A DNA stretch of 64,000 nt, taken from NCBI GenBank assembly GCA_034769895.1, contig CM068373.1:199372134-199436133 (forward strand), in the 5' to 3' direction. Below the pieces are notes generated by a model. It did not search any database and had not been told where the DNA came from. It saw only the letters and a list, made by a program, of their open reading frames with translations. This document shows positions 38,744-52,378 of the stretch, in pieces. Position 1 is the first letter of the stretch, and each line of letters opens with the position of its first letter. This DNA is from Magicicada septendecula. Lineage: Eukaryota > Arthropoda > Insecta > Hemiptera > Cicadidae. The translations under genes and the position numbers were made by a program.

Positions 38744-41198
38744 ATGAATAGATTGAAATTGGAACCTTACCAGGAAAAAATTGCGTATACACTTCAAAAT
38801 CAAAAACTAAAACTATTTAAAACTAATTTAAATATTAAATTTAATAAAATTTGTCTATACAAAAATCTTATCCCAAATTACGCTAAAATCAAAATTAACG
38901 GAACCTCTAGAATGGCCAGAAAAACTGAGCAATTTGCAAGTAAATACAGGATAAAAGAAGAAATTAAATTCTTATATAGGAAGAAAATCTCATTAAACTC
39001 AGCTGTATATAAAACACATTTAGAACTATATAATAATGTTCACCCTGCTCTATGCGATACAATCATACAACATATTAATCAATACGTTAAGAATAAGATT
39101 AGATTCCAGAAGAATAAACAAACTAATAAAATTGGCCGTTTGATAAGCAATCAAAACAACGATAAATTCAATAATGAAAAACATGCTTTCTACCCTAGAC
39201 TGATAAACATGACTAACATGGTTCTCACGAACACAGAGGAAAATCTTATCAATAAGGGACTGAATTACAATTTTCCACCGAATCTTAAAAATAAAAATAA
39301 CATAATTAAAGAAATAGTTGAAGCCGAATCTGTAATTAAATGTGTTCCAGACTTAAATGAACGACATGAACTACGAATATAAATAAACAATAGATTCCAT
39401 TAAGCAATTAATAATAATTATCATAAACAAAAGAAATTAAATTATACAAAAACAAAACATGAACAACTAACAGCTAAATAAAAAACTCTTACAAAATAAC
39501 ATTTACTTAACGAAGGTTGATAAAGGCAATACTATAGCATTGTTAGACTTAGACGAATATAAACAAAAGGTATACAAATTCATTAATAATAACAACATAA
39601 CAAAGTTAAATAATGATCCCACCAAAAAATACACATTAGATTTGAATAAAACAATAAATAAATGTACAGATCTATTTGAGAAACATATATGCTACTCACT
39701 GAAACCAATAAAAGCTAGTGCACCATGCTTAAAAGGTCTACCCAAAGTAGACAAAAAAGACACACCAATTAGACCTTTAGTAAATTATACAACCGCTCCA
39801 AGCTATAAAGTAGCAAAAACCTTGGTAAAAATAATCAAACAACATATAAGCTTAAATAATAACCAGAGTATAAAAGGTTATAAAGACTTTATTGAAAAAT
39901 TACGTCATATTAATATTAAGCCTAGTTACAAGCTAGTGTCCTTTGACATAGTGGATCTGTATACCAATGTCCCAATTGATGAAACTTTAAAATTACTCAA
40001 ACAAAATTTAATAAATTCTAATACCTTAGAAATAAGAAAAATTAATCAGCTAATGTTACTATTAGAAATAGTACTTAATCAAAACTATTTTTTTTTTATG
40101 GTTCATACTACAAACAAAATGAGGTCCTAGCAATGGGTTCTCCACTCTCAGGTATCCTCGCTGATATTTATTTGAATCATCTAGAAAATACTAAAATTTT
40201 AAAAAACAATTATTTTGACAAAAAAATAGTATATTATTCAAGATATGTGGATGACACCTTTGTTATTTTCAATGGTAACAATAGACAGCTCGAGTCATTT
40301 AATAACTATTTAAATAAAATACATAAGACAATAAAATTCACTATGGAAATTGAAAATAACAAAAATATTAATTTCCTGGATCTAACCATAACAAATAACG
40401 GTAATGAACTGACATACAAAATATACAGAAAGCACACTTGCACAGATACGGTTATACATGCTAAGTCATTTCATCCTCCAGCCCAAAAAATGGCTGCATT
40501 TAACAGCTTTATTGACAGATTACTTTGTGTTCCCCTTAATAACGAAGACTATGATCAAGAAGTAAATATTATGAAACAAATAGCTCTAAATAATGGTTAC
40601 AGGCCAGTAATAGTTGATAAAATGATAATGAAACATAAAAAACGTTTAGAAAATAAAAATACCAATATTATTAACCAACATAATAAAAAACATAAAAAAT
40701 TCATTTCAGCTAATTATACTGGCTTGTTGCCAAATATATTAAAATCTGTTTTAAAAGTAAAGGATATACTACTTCATTCAAAACCTGTAATAATTTAAAA
40801 AACTTTTTCAAAACTAAAATAAATATTCCTTAAAAAATAAATCAGGTGTCTATAAAATTAAATGCGATAATTGTGCAGCATTCTACATTGGCCAATCCGG
40901 CAGAGATTTTTATACAAGATTTTTAGAGCACATTCCAAAAACAAATAATAATAATTCCAGTTTTGCACAACATTTAATAGAAAATGATCATAGTTATACT
41001 AGTTTCGAAAACAATTTCGTGGCGTTGCATACTTGCAAGAAGGGTAAATTAATGGATAGTCTAGAGGAGTTCGAAATATACAAAGCTACAAAAAACGCAA
41101 TGACCAAAAATAACATATTAAATGAACAAATGAACTTCGGTTCTAATAACCTGTTTGACACTGCTATACGGTTGAATGATAAGTATAGCCAGTCGTGA
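38744..41198 (+). pseudogene. U15: PLE pseudogene, early N-terminal stop
   Basis: The N-terminal frame ends at a private stop 39380-39382 (TTA to TAA), seven codons before the shared one. 8-bp deletion, poly-T loss near 40090 and RT/GIY-YIG break after 40798. RT halves are 39540-40130 and 40133-40798. The GIY-YIG end first shows the Asp to Glu change (LNEQMN) that marks U15-U22. Confidence 0.88.
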
Positions 41199-41353
41199 GG
41201 AAGTCGTAGTACAGCGTGCATGCATGCGAGCGCTCCGAGCGATTCAGTTGTTACGTTTTTATTTATATATATTTTATTTAAAAGATTCTAAGTATTTTAA
41301 ATTATGACAAACCACAAATTGTGGTATACATTTATGTTTTGATTATTGTGTAT

Positions 41354-41384
41354 CTGAAGATGGGATTTTATCCCAAAACGCGTC
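41354..41384 (+). ncRNA. Hammerhead-like core, U15 (G12 mutant)
   Basis: CCCGAAAC is changed to CCCAAAAC, replacing the invariant G12 that acts in hammerhead catalysis. It is predicted inactive. Confidence 0.5.
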
Positions 41385-41471
41385 ATTAAACGACAGCAGC
41401 TAGTGTCACTAAGGTGGACCGAATAAGGTAATTTAATTATATTAACCATAAACTGACTCGGTACGTAAAAC

Positions 41472-43925
41472 ATGAATAGATTGAAATTGGAACCTTACCA
41501 GGTAAAAATTGCGTATACACTTCAAAATCAAAAACTAAAACTATTTAAAACTAATTTAAATATTAAATTTAATAAAATTTGTCTATAAAAAAATCTTATC
41601 CCAAATTACGCTAAAATCAAAATTAACGGAACCTCTAGAATGGCCAGAGAAACTGAGCAATTTGCAAGTAAATACAGGATAAAAGAAGAAATTAAATTCT
41701 TATATAGGAAGAAAATCTCATTAAACTCAGCTGTATTTAAAACACATTTAGAACTATATAATAATGTTCACCCTGCTCTATGCGATACAATCATACAACA
41801 TATTAATCAATACGTTAAGAATAAGATTAGATTCCAGAAGAATAAACAAACTAATAAAATTAGCCGTTTGATAAGCAATCAAAACAACGATAAATTCAAT
41901 AATGAAAAACATGCTTTCTACCCTAGACTGATAAACATGACTAAGATGGTTCTCACGAACACAGAGGAAAATCTTATCAATAAGGGACTGAATTACAATT
42001 TTCCACCGAATCTTAAAAATAAAAATAACATAATTAAAGAAATAGTTGAAGCCGAATCTGTAATTAAATGTGTTCCAGACTTAAATGAACGACATGAACT
42101 ACGAGTATTAATAAACAATATATTCCATTAAGCAATTAATAATAATTATCATAAACAAAAGAAATTAAATTATACAAAAACAAAACATGAACAACTAACA
42201 GCTAAATAAAAAACTCTTACAAAATAACATTTACTTAACGAAGGTTGATAAAGGCAATACTATAGCATTGTTAGACTTAGACGAATATAAACAAAAGGTA
42301 TACAAATTCATTAATAATAACAACATAACAAAGTTAAATAATGATCCCACCAAAAAATACACATTAGATTTGAATAAAACAATAAATAATTGTACAGATC
42401 TATTTGAGAAACATATATGCTACTCACTGAAACCAATAAAAGCTAGTGCACCATGCTTAAAAGGTCTACCCAAAGTAGACAAAAAAGACACACCAATTTG
42501 ACCTTTAGTAAATTATACAACCGCTCCAAGCTATAAAGTAGCAAAAACCTTGGTAAAAATAATCAAACAACATATAAGCTTAGATAATAACCAGAGTATA
42601 AAAGGTTATAAAGATTTTATTGAAAAATTACGTCATATTAATATTAAGCCTAGTTACAAGCTAGTGTCCTTTGACATAGTGGATCTGTATACCAATGTCC
42701 CATTTGATGAAACTTTAAAATTACTCAACCAAAATTTAATAAATAATAATACCTTAGAAATAAGAAAAATTAATCAGTTAATGTTACTATTAGAAATAGT
42801 ACTTAATCAAAACTATTTTTCGTTTGATGGTTCATACTACAAACAAGATGAGGTCCTAGCAATGGGTTCTCCACTCTCAGGTATCCTCGCTGATATTTAT
42901 TTGAATCATCTAGAAAATACTAAAATTTTAAAAAACAATTATTATGACAAAAAATAGTATATTATTCAAGATATGTGGATGACACCTTTGTTATTTTCAA
43001 TGGTAACAATAGACAGCTCGAGTCATTTAATAACTATTTAAATAAAATACATAAGACAATAAAATTCACTATGGAAATTGAAAATAACAAAAATATTAAT
43101 TTCCTGGATCTAACCATAACAAATAACGGTAATGAACTGACATACAAAATATACAGAAAGCACACTTGCACAGACACGGTTATACATGCTAAGTCATTTC
43201 ATCCTCCAGCCCAAAAAATGGCTGCATTTAACAGCTTTATTGACAGATTACTTTGTGTTCCCCTTAATAACGAAGACTATGATCAAGAAGTAAATATTAT
43301 GAAACAAATAGCTCTAAATAATGGTTACAGGCCAGTAATAGTTGATAAAATGATAATGAAACATAAAAAACGTTTAGAAAATAAAAATACCAATATTATT
43401 AACCAACATAATAAAAAACATAAAAAATTCATTTCAGCTAATTATACTGGCTTTTGCCAAATATATTAAAATCTGTTTTAAAAGTAAAGGATATACTACT
43501 TCATTCAAAACCTGTAATAATTTAAAAAACTTTTTCAAAACTAAAATAAATATTCCTTAAAAAATAAATCAGGTGTCTATAAAATTAAATGCGATAATTG
43601 TGCAGCATTCTACATTGGCCAATCCGGCAGAGATTTTTATACAAGATTTTTAGAGCACATTCCAAAAACAAATATTAATAATTCCAGTTTTGCACAACAT
43701 TTAATAGAAAATGATCATAGTTATACTAGTTTCGAAAACAATTTCGTGGCGTTGCATACTTGCAAGAAGGGTAAATTAATGGATAGTCTAGAGGAGTTCG
43801 AAATATACAAAGCTACAAAAAACGCAATGACCAAAAATAACATATTAAATGAACAAATGAACTTCGGTTCTAATAACCTGTTTGACACTGCTATACGGTT
43901 GAATGATAAGTATAGCCAGTCGTGA
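41472..43925 (+). pseudogene. U16: PLE pseudogene with intact motif B approach
   Basis: Private stop at 41586-41588 in the N-terminal domain, the shared stop at 42129-42131, and AGA to TGA at 42499-42501 in the RT fingers. Unlike most units it keeps TCGTTTGATGG before motif B, so the RT reads through YYKQDEVLAMGSPLSG without the poly-T frameshift. It then fails at the A6 tract (near 42950). A further 1-nt loss (GGCTTTTGCC, near 43450) follows. Private changes are VFKTHL, ISRLIS, MTKMVL and NIFH. Confidence 0.88.
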
Positions 43926-44080
43926 GGAAGTCGTAGTACAGCGTGCATGCATGCGAGCGCTCCGAGCGATTCAGTTGTTACGTTTTTATTTATATATATT
44001 TTATTTAAAAGATTCTAAATATTTTAAATTATGACAAACCACAAATTGTGGTATACATTTATGTTTTGATTATTGTGTAT

Positions 44081-44111
44081 CTGAAGATGGGATTTTATCC
44101 CGAAACGCGTC
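44081..44111 (+). ncRNA. Hammerhead-like core, U16
   Basis: Core unchanged. Confidence 0.45.
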
Positions 44112-44198
44112 ATTAAACGACAGCAGCTAGTGTCACTAAGGTGGACCGAATAAGGTAATTTAATTATATTAACCATAAACTCACTCGGTACGTAAAAC

Positions 44199-46651
44199 AT
44201 GAATAGATTGAAATTGGAACCTTACCAGGTAAAAATGCGTATACACTTCAAAATCAAAAACTAAAACTATTTAAAACTAATTTAAATATTAAATTTAATA
44301 AAATTTGTCTATACAAAAATTTTATCCCAAATTACGCTAAAATCAAAATTAACGGAACCTCTAGAATGGCCAGAGAAACTGAGCAATTTGCAAGTAAATA
44401 CAGGATAAAAGAAGAAATTAAATTCTTATATAGGAAGAAAATCTCATTAAACTCAGCTGTATATAAAACACATTTAGAACTATATAATAATGTTCACCCT
44501 GCTCTATGCGATACAATCATACAACATATTAATCAATACGTTAAGAATAAGATTAGATTCCAGAAGAATAAACAAACTAATAAAATTGGCCGTTTGATAA
44601 GCAATCAAAACAACGATAAATTCAATAATGAAAAACATGCTTTCTACCCTAGACTGATAAACATGACTAACATGGTTCTCACGAACACAGAGGAAAATCT
44701 TATCAATAAGGGACTGAATTACAATTTTCCACCGAATCTTAAAAATAAAAATAACATAATTAAAGAAATAGTTGAACCCGAATCTGTAATTAAGTGTGTT
44801 CCAGACTTAAATGAACGACATGAACTACGAATATTAATAAACAATAGATTCCATTAAGCAATTAATAATAATTATCATAAACAAAAGAAATTAAATTATA
44901 CAAAAACAAAACATGAACAACTAACAGCTAAATAAAAAACTCTTACAAAATAACATTTACTTAACGAAGGTTGATAAAGGCAATACTATAGCATTGTTAG
45001 ACTTAGACGAATATAAACAAAAGGTATACAAATTCATTAATAATAACAACATAACAAAGTTAAATAATGATACCACCAAAAAATACACATTAGATTTGAA
45101 TAAAACAATAAATAAATGTACAGATCTATTTGAGAAACATATATGCTACTCACTGAAACCAATAAAAGCTAGTGCACCATGCTTAAAAGGTCTACCCAAA
45201 GTAGACAAAAAAGACACACCAATTAGACCTTTAGTAAATTATACAACCGCTCCAAGCTATAAAGTAGCAAAAACCTTGGTAAAAATAATCAAACAACATA
45301 TAAGCTTAGATAATAACCAGAGTATAAAAGGTTATAAAGATTTTATTGAAAAATTACGTCATATTAATATTAAGCCTAGTTACAAGCTAGTGTCCTTTGA
45401 CATAGTGGATCTGTATACCAATGTCCCATTTGATGAAACTTTAAAATTACTCAAACAAAATTTAATAAATAATAATACCTTAGAAATAAGAAAAATTAAT
45501 CAGTTAATGTTACTATTAGAAATAGTACTTAATCAAAACTATTTTTCGTTTGATGGTTCATACTACAAACAAGATGAGGTCCTAGCAATGGGTTCTCCAC
45601 TCTCAGGTATCCTCGCTGATATTTATTTGAATCATCTAGAAAATACTAAAATTTTAAAAAACAATTATTATGACAAAAAATAGTATATTATTCAAGATAT
45701 GTGGATGACACCTTTGTTATTTTCAATGGTAACAATAGACAGCTCGAGTCATTTAATAACTATTTAAATAAAATACATAAGACAATAAAATTCACTATGG
45801 AAATTGAAAATAACAAAAATATTAATTTCCTGGATCTAACCATAACAAATAACGGTAATGAACTGACATACAAAATATACAGAAAGCACACTTGCACAGA
45901 TACGGTTATACATGCTAAGTCATTTCATCCTCCAGCCCAAAAAATGGCTGCATTTAACAGCTTTATTGACAGATTACTTTGTGTTCCCCTTAATAACGAA
46001 GACTATGATCAAGAAGTAAATATTATGAAACAAATAGCTCTAAATAATGGTTACAGGCCAGTAATAGTTGATAAAATGATAATGAAACATAAAAAACGTT
46101 TAGAAAATAAAAATACCAATATTATTAACCAACATAATAAAAAACATAAAAAATTCATTTCAGCTAATTATACTGGCTTTTGCCAAATATATTAAAATCT
46201 GTTTTAAAAGTAAAGGATATACTACTTCATTCAAAACCTGTAATAATTTAAAAAACTTTTTCAAAACTAAAATAAATATTCCTTAAAAAATAAATCAGGT
46301 GTCTATAAAATTAAATGCGATAATTGTGCAGCATTCTACATTGGCCAATCCGGCAGAGATTTTTATACAAGATTTTTAGAGCACATTCCAAAAACAAATA
46401 ATAATAATTCCAGTTTTGCACAACATTTAATAGAAAATGATCATAGTTATACTAGTTTCGAAAACAATTTCGTGGCGTTGCATACTTGCAAGAAGGGTAA
46501 ATTAATGGATAGTCTAGAGGAGTTCGAAATATACAAAGCTACAAAAAACGCAATGACCAAAAATAACATATTAAATGAACAAATGAACTTCGGTTCTAAT
46601 AACCTGTTTGACACTGCTATACGGTTGAATGATAAGTATAGCCAGTCGTGA
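44199..46651 (+). pseudogene. U17: PLE pseudogene, longest single RT frame
   Basis: A 1-nt loss in the N-terminal region (AAAAATGCG, near 44231) moves the usable frame to 44366-44857. After the 8-bp deletion, the RT is open 44994-45683 (229 codons) through motifs A and B because TCGTTTGATGG is kept. It fails at A6 (near 45675) before YVDD. GGCTTTTGCC (near 46180) gives another 1-nt loss. MARE for MARK, VEPES for VEAES and PFDET for PIDET are variants. Confidence 0.88.
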
Positions 46652-46806
46652 GGAAGTCGTAGTACAGCGTGCATGCATGCGAGCGCTCCGAGCGATTCAG
46701 TTGTTACGTTTTTATTTATATATATTTTATTTAAAAGATTCTAAATATTTTAAATTATGACAAACCACAAATTGTGGTATACATTTATGTTTTGATTATT
46801 GTGTAT

Positions 46807-46837
46807 CTGAAGATGGGATTTTATCCCGAAACGCGTC
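46807..46837 (+). ncRNA. Hammerhead-like core, U17
   Basis: Core unchanged. Confidence 0.45.
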
Positions 46838-46924
46838 ATTAAACGACAGCAGCTAGTGTCACTAAGGTGGACCGAATAAGGTAATTTAATTATATTAACC
46901 ATAAACTGACTCGGTACGTAAAAC

Positions 46925-49378
46925 ATGAATAGATTGAAATTGGAACCTTACCAGGTAAAAATTGCGTATACACTTCAAAATCAAAAACTAAAACTATTTA
47001 AAACTAATTTAAATATTAAATTTAATAAAATTTGTCTATACAAAAATCTTATCCCAAATTACGCTAAAATCTAAATTAACGGAACCTCTAGAATGGCCAG
47101 AAAAACTGAGCAATTTGCAAGTAAATACAGGATAAAAGAAGAAATTAAATTCTTATATAGGAAGAAAATCTCATTAAACTCAGCTGTATATAAAACACAT
47201 TTAGAACTATATAATAATGTTCACCCTGCTCTATGCGATACAATCATACAACATATTAATCAATACGTTAAGAGTAAGATTAGATTCCAGAAGAATAAAC
47301 AAACTAATAAAATTGGCCGTTTGATAACCAATCAAAACAACGATAAATTCAATAATGAAAAACATGCTTTCTACCCTAGACTGATAAATATGACTAACAT
47401 GGTTCTCACGAACACAGAGGAAAATCTTATCAATAAGGGACTGAATTACAATTTTCCACCGAATCTTAAAAATAAAAATAACATAATTACAGAAATAGTT
47501 GAAGCCGAATCTGTAATTAAGTGTGTTCCAGACTTAAATCAACGACATGAACTACGAATATTAATAAACAATAGATTCCATTAAGCAATTAATAATAATT
47601 ATCATAAACAAAAGAAATTAAATTATACAAAAACAAAACATGAACAACTAACAGCTAAATAAAAAACTCTTACAAAATAACATTTACTTAACGAAGGTTG
47701 ATAAAGGCAATACTATAGCATTGTTAGACTTAGACGAATATAAACAAAAGGTATACAAATTCATTAATAATAACAACATAACAAAGTTAAATAATGATCC
47801 CACCAAAAAATACACATTAGATTTGAATAAAACAATAAATAAATGTACAGATCTATTTTAGAAACATATATGCTACTCACTGAAACCAATAAAAGCTAGT
47901 GCACCATGCTTAAAAGGTCTACCCAAAGTAGACAAAAAAGACACACCAATTAGACCTTTAGTAAATTATACAACCGCTCCAAGCTATAAAGTAGCAAAAA
48001 CCTTGGTAAAAATAATCAAACAACATATAAGCTTAGATAATAACCAGAGTATAAAAGGTTATAAAGATTTTATTGAAAAATTACGTCATATTAATATTAA
48101 GCCTAGTTACAAGCTAGTGTCCTTTGACATAGTGGATCTGTATACCAATGTCCCAATTGATGAAACTTTAAAATTACTCAAAAAAAATTTAATAAATTAT
48201 AATACCTTAGAAATAAGAAAAATTAATCAGCTAATGTTACTATTAGAAATAGTACTTAATCAAAACTATTTTTTTTTTATGGTTCATACTACAAACAAAA
48301 TGAGGTCCTAGCAATGGGTTCTCCACTCTCAGGTATCCTCGCTGATATTTATTTGAATCATCTAGAAAATACTAAAATTTTAAAAAACAATTATTTTGAC
48401 AAAAAAATAGTATATTATTCTAGATATGTGGATGACACCTTTGTTATTTTCAATGGTAACAATAGACAGCTCGAGTCATTTAATAACTATTTAAATAAAA
48501 TACATAAGACAATAAAATTCACTATGGAAATTGAAAATAACAAAAATATTAATTTCCTGGATCTAACCATAACAAATAACGGTAATGAACTGACATACAA
48601 AATATACAGAAAGCACACTTGCACAGATACGGTTATACATGCTAAGTCATTTCATCCTCCAGCCCAAAAAATGGCTGCATTTAACAGCTTTATTGACAGA
48701 TTACTTTGTGTTCCCCTTAATAACGAAGACTATGATCAAGAAGTAAATATTATGAAACAAATAGCTCTAAATAATGGTTACAGGCCAGTAAGAGTTGATA
48801 AAATGATAATGAAACATAAAAAACGTTTAGAAAATAAAAATACCAATATTATTAACCAACATAATAAAAAACATAAAAAATTCATTTCAGCTAATTATAC
48901 TGGCTTTTGCCAAATATATTAAAATCTGTTTTAAAAGTAAAGGATATACTACTTCATTCAAAACCTGTAATAATTTAAAAAACTTTTTCAAAACTAAAAT
49001 AAATATTCCTTAAAAAATAAATCAGGTGTCTATAAAATTAAATGCGATAATTGTGCAGCATTCTACATTGGCCAATCCGGCAGAGATTTTTATACAAGAT
49101 TTTTAGAGCACATTCCAAAAACAAATAATAATAATTCCAGTTTTGCACAACATTTAATAGAAAATGATCATAGTTATACTAGTTTCGAAAACAATTTCGT
49201 GGCGTTGCATACTTGCAAGAAGGGTAAATTAATGGATAGTCTAGAGGAGTTCGAAATATACAAAGCTACAAAAAACGCAATGACCAAAAATAACATATTA
49301 AATGAACAAATGAACTTCGGTTCTAATAACCTGTTTGACACTGCTATACGGTTGAATGATAAGTATAGCCAGTCGTGA
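46925..49378 (+). pseudogene. U18: PLE RT/GIY-YIG pseudogene
   Basis: Stop at 47072-47074 (AAA to TAA, also in U20-U22) and shared stop 47582-47584. GAG to TAG at 47859-47861 in the RT, poly-T loss near 48270 and GGCTTTTGCC 1-nt loss near 48903. Private changes are YVKSKI, RLITNQ, IITEIV, LNQRHE and Ile to Arg in PVRVDK. The GIY-YIG frame is open. Confidence 0.88.
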
Positions 49379-49533
49379 GGAAGTCGTAGTACAGCGTGCA
49401 TGCATGCGAGCGCTCCGAGCGATTCAGTTGTTACGTTTTTATTTATATATATTTTATTTAAAAGATTCTAAATATTTTAAATTATGACAAACCACAAATT
49501 GTGGTATACATTTATGTTTTGATTATTGTGTAT

Positions 49534-49564
49534 CTGAAGATGGGATTTTATCCCGAAACGCGTC
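49534..49564 (+). ncRNA. Hammerhead-like core, U18
   Basis: Core unchanged. Confidence 0.45.
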
Positions 49565-49651
49565 ATTAAACGACAGCAGCTAGTGTCACTAAGGTGGACC
49601 GAATAAGGTAATTTAATTATATTAACCATAAACTGACTCGGTACGTAAAAC

Positions 49652-52105
49652 ATGAATAGATTGAAATTGGAACCTTACCAGGCAAAAATGCGTATACACT
49701 TCAAAATCAAAAACTAAAACTATTTAAAACTAATTTAAATATTAAATTTAATAAAATTTGTCTATACAAAAATCTTATCCCAAATTACGCTAAAATCAAA
49801 ATTAACGGAACCTCTAGAATGGCCAGAGAAACTGAGCAATTTGCAAGTAAATACAGGATAAAAGAAGAAATTAAATTCTTATACAGGAAGAAAATCTCAT
49901 TAAACTCAGCTGTATATAAAACACATTTAGAACTATATAATAATGTTCACCCTGCTCTATGCGATACAATCATACAACATATTAATCAATACGTTAAGAA
50001 TAAGATTAGATTCCAGAAGAATAAACAAACTAATAAAATTGGCCGTTTGATAAGCAATCAAAACAACGATAAATTCAATAATGAAAAACATGCTTTCTAC
50101 CCTAGACTGATAAACATGACTAACATGGTTCTCACGAACACAGAGGAAAATCTTATCAATAAGGGACTGAATTACAATTTTCCACCGAATCTTAAAAATA
50201 AAAATAACATAATTAAAGAAATAGTTGAAGCCGAATCTGTAATTAAGTGTGTTCCAGACTTAAATGAACGACATGAACTACGAATATTAATAAACAATAG
50301 ATTCCATTAAGCAATTAATAATAATTATCATAAACAAAAGAAATTAAATTATACAAAAACAAAACATGAACAACTAACAGCTAAATAAAAAACTCTTACA
50401 AAATAACATTTACTTAACGAAGGTTGATAAAGGCAATACTATAGCATTGTTAGACTTAGACGAATATAAACAAAAGGTATACAAATTCATTAATAATAAC
50501 AACATAACAAAGTTAAATAATGATCCCACCAAAAAATACACATTAGATTTGAATAAAACAATAAATAAATGTACAGATCTATTTGAGAAACATATATGCT
50601 ACTCACTGAAACCAATAAAAGCTAGTGCACCATGCTTAAAAGGTCTACCCAAAGTAGACAAAAAAGACACACCAATTAGACCTTTAGTAAATTATACAAC
50701 CGCTCCAAGCTATAAAGTAGCAAAAACCTTGGTAAAAATAATCAAACAACATATAAGCTTAGATAATAACCAGAGTATAAAAGGTTATAAAGATTTTATT
50801 GAAAAATTACGTCATATTAATATTAAGCCTAGTTACAAGCTAGTGTCCTTTGACATAGTGGATCTGTATACCAATGTCCCAATTGATGAAACTTTAAAAT
50901 TACTCAAAAAAAATTTAATAAATTATAATACCTTAGAAATAAGAAAAATTGATCAGCTAATGTTACTTTTAGAAATAGTACTTAATCAAAACTATTTTTT
51001 TTTTATGGTTCATACTACAAACAAAATGAGGTCCTAGCAATGGGTTCTCCACTCTCAGGTATCCTCGCTGATATTTATTTGAATCATCTAGAAAATACTA
51101 AAATTTTAAAAAACAATTATTTTGACAAAAAAATAGTATATTATTCAAGATATGTGGATGACACCTTTGTTATTTTCAATGGTAACAATAGACAGCTCGA
51201 GTCATTTAATAACTATTTAAATAAAATACATAAGACAATAAAATTCACTATGGAAATTGAAAATAACAAAAATATTAATTTCCTGGATCTAACCATAACA
51301 AATAACGGTAATGAACTGACATACAAAATATACAGAAAGCACACTTGCACAGATACGGTTATACATGCTAAGTCATTTCATCCTCCAGCCCAAAAAATGG
51401 CTGCATTTAACAGCTTTATTGACAGATTACTTTGTGTTCCCCTTAATAACGAAGACTATGATCAAGAAGTAAATATTATGAAACAAATAGCTCTAAATAA
51501 TGGTTACAGGCCAGTAATAGTTGATAAACTGATAATGAAACATAAAAAACGTTTAGAAAATAAAAATACCAATATTATTAACCAACATAATAAAAAACAT
51601 AAAAAATTCATTTCAGCTAATTATACTGGCTTTTTGCCAAATATATTAAAATCTGTTTTAAAAGTAAAGGATATACTACTTCATTCAAAACCTGTAAAAA
51701 TTTTAAAAACTTTTTCAAAACTAAAATAAATATTCCTTAAAAAATAAATCAGGTGTCTATAAAATTAAATGCGATAATTGTGCAGCATTCTACATTGGCC
51801 AATCCGGCAGAGATTTTTATACAAGATTTTTAGAGCACATTCCAAAAACAAATAATAATAATTCCAGTTTTGCACAACATTTAATAGAAAATGATCATAG
51901 TTATACTAGTTTCGAAAACAATTTCGTGGCGTTGCATACTTGCAAGAAGGGTAAATTAATGGATAGTCTAGAGGAGTTCGAAATATACAAAGCTACAAAA
52001 AACGCAATGACCAAAAATAACATATTAAATGAACAAATGAACTTCGGTTCTAATAACCTGTTTGACACTGCTATACGGTTGAATGATAAGTATAGCCAGT
52101 CGTGA
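49652..52105 (+). pseudogene. U19: PLE pseudogene with extended RT C-terminus
   Basis: 1-nt loss near 49684 (GGCAAAAATGCG), shared stop 50308-50310 and poly-T loss near 50995. The second RT half, 51040-51729, runs eight codons further than in other units because CTGTAAAAATTTTAAAAAC replaces CTGTAATAATTTAAAAAAC. It ends in KTFSKLK, closer to the GIY-YIG frame, and may show the ancestral linker. A frame change is still needed to reach GIY-YIG. Met to Leu (DKLIMK) is private. Confidence 0.88.
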
Positions 52106-52260
52106 GGAAGTCGTAGTACAGCGTGCATGCATGCGAGCGCTCCGAGCGATTCAGTTGTTACGTTTTTATTTATATATATTTTATTTAAAAGATTCTAAAT
52201 ATTTTAAATTATGACAAACCACAAATTGTGGTATACATTTATGTTTTGATTATTGTGTAT

Positions 52261-52291
52261 CTGAAGATGGGATTTTATCCCGAAACGCGTC
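52261..52291 (+). ncRNA. Hammerhead-like core, U19
   Basis: Core unchanged. Confidence 0.45.
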
Positions 52292-52378
52292 ATTAAACGA
52301 CAGCAGCTAGTGTCACTAAGGTGGACCGAATAAGGTAATTTAATTATATTAACCATAAACTCACTCGGTACGTAAAAC

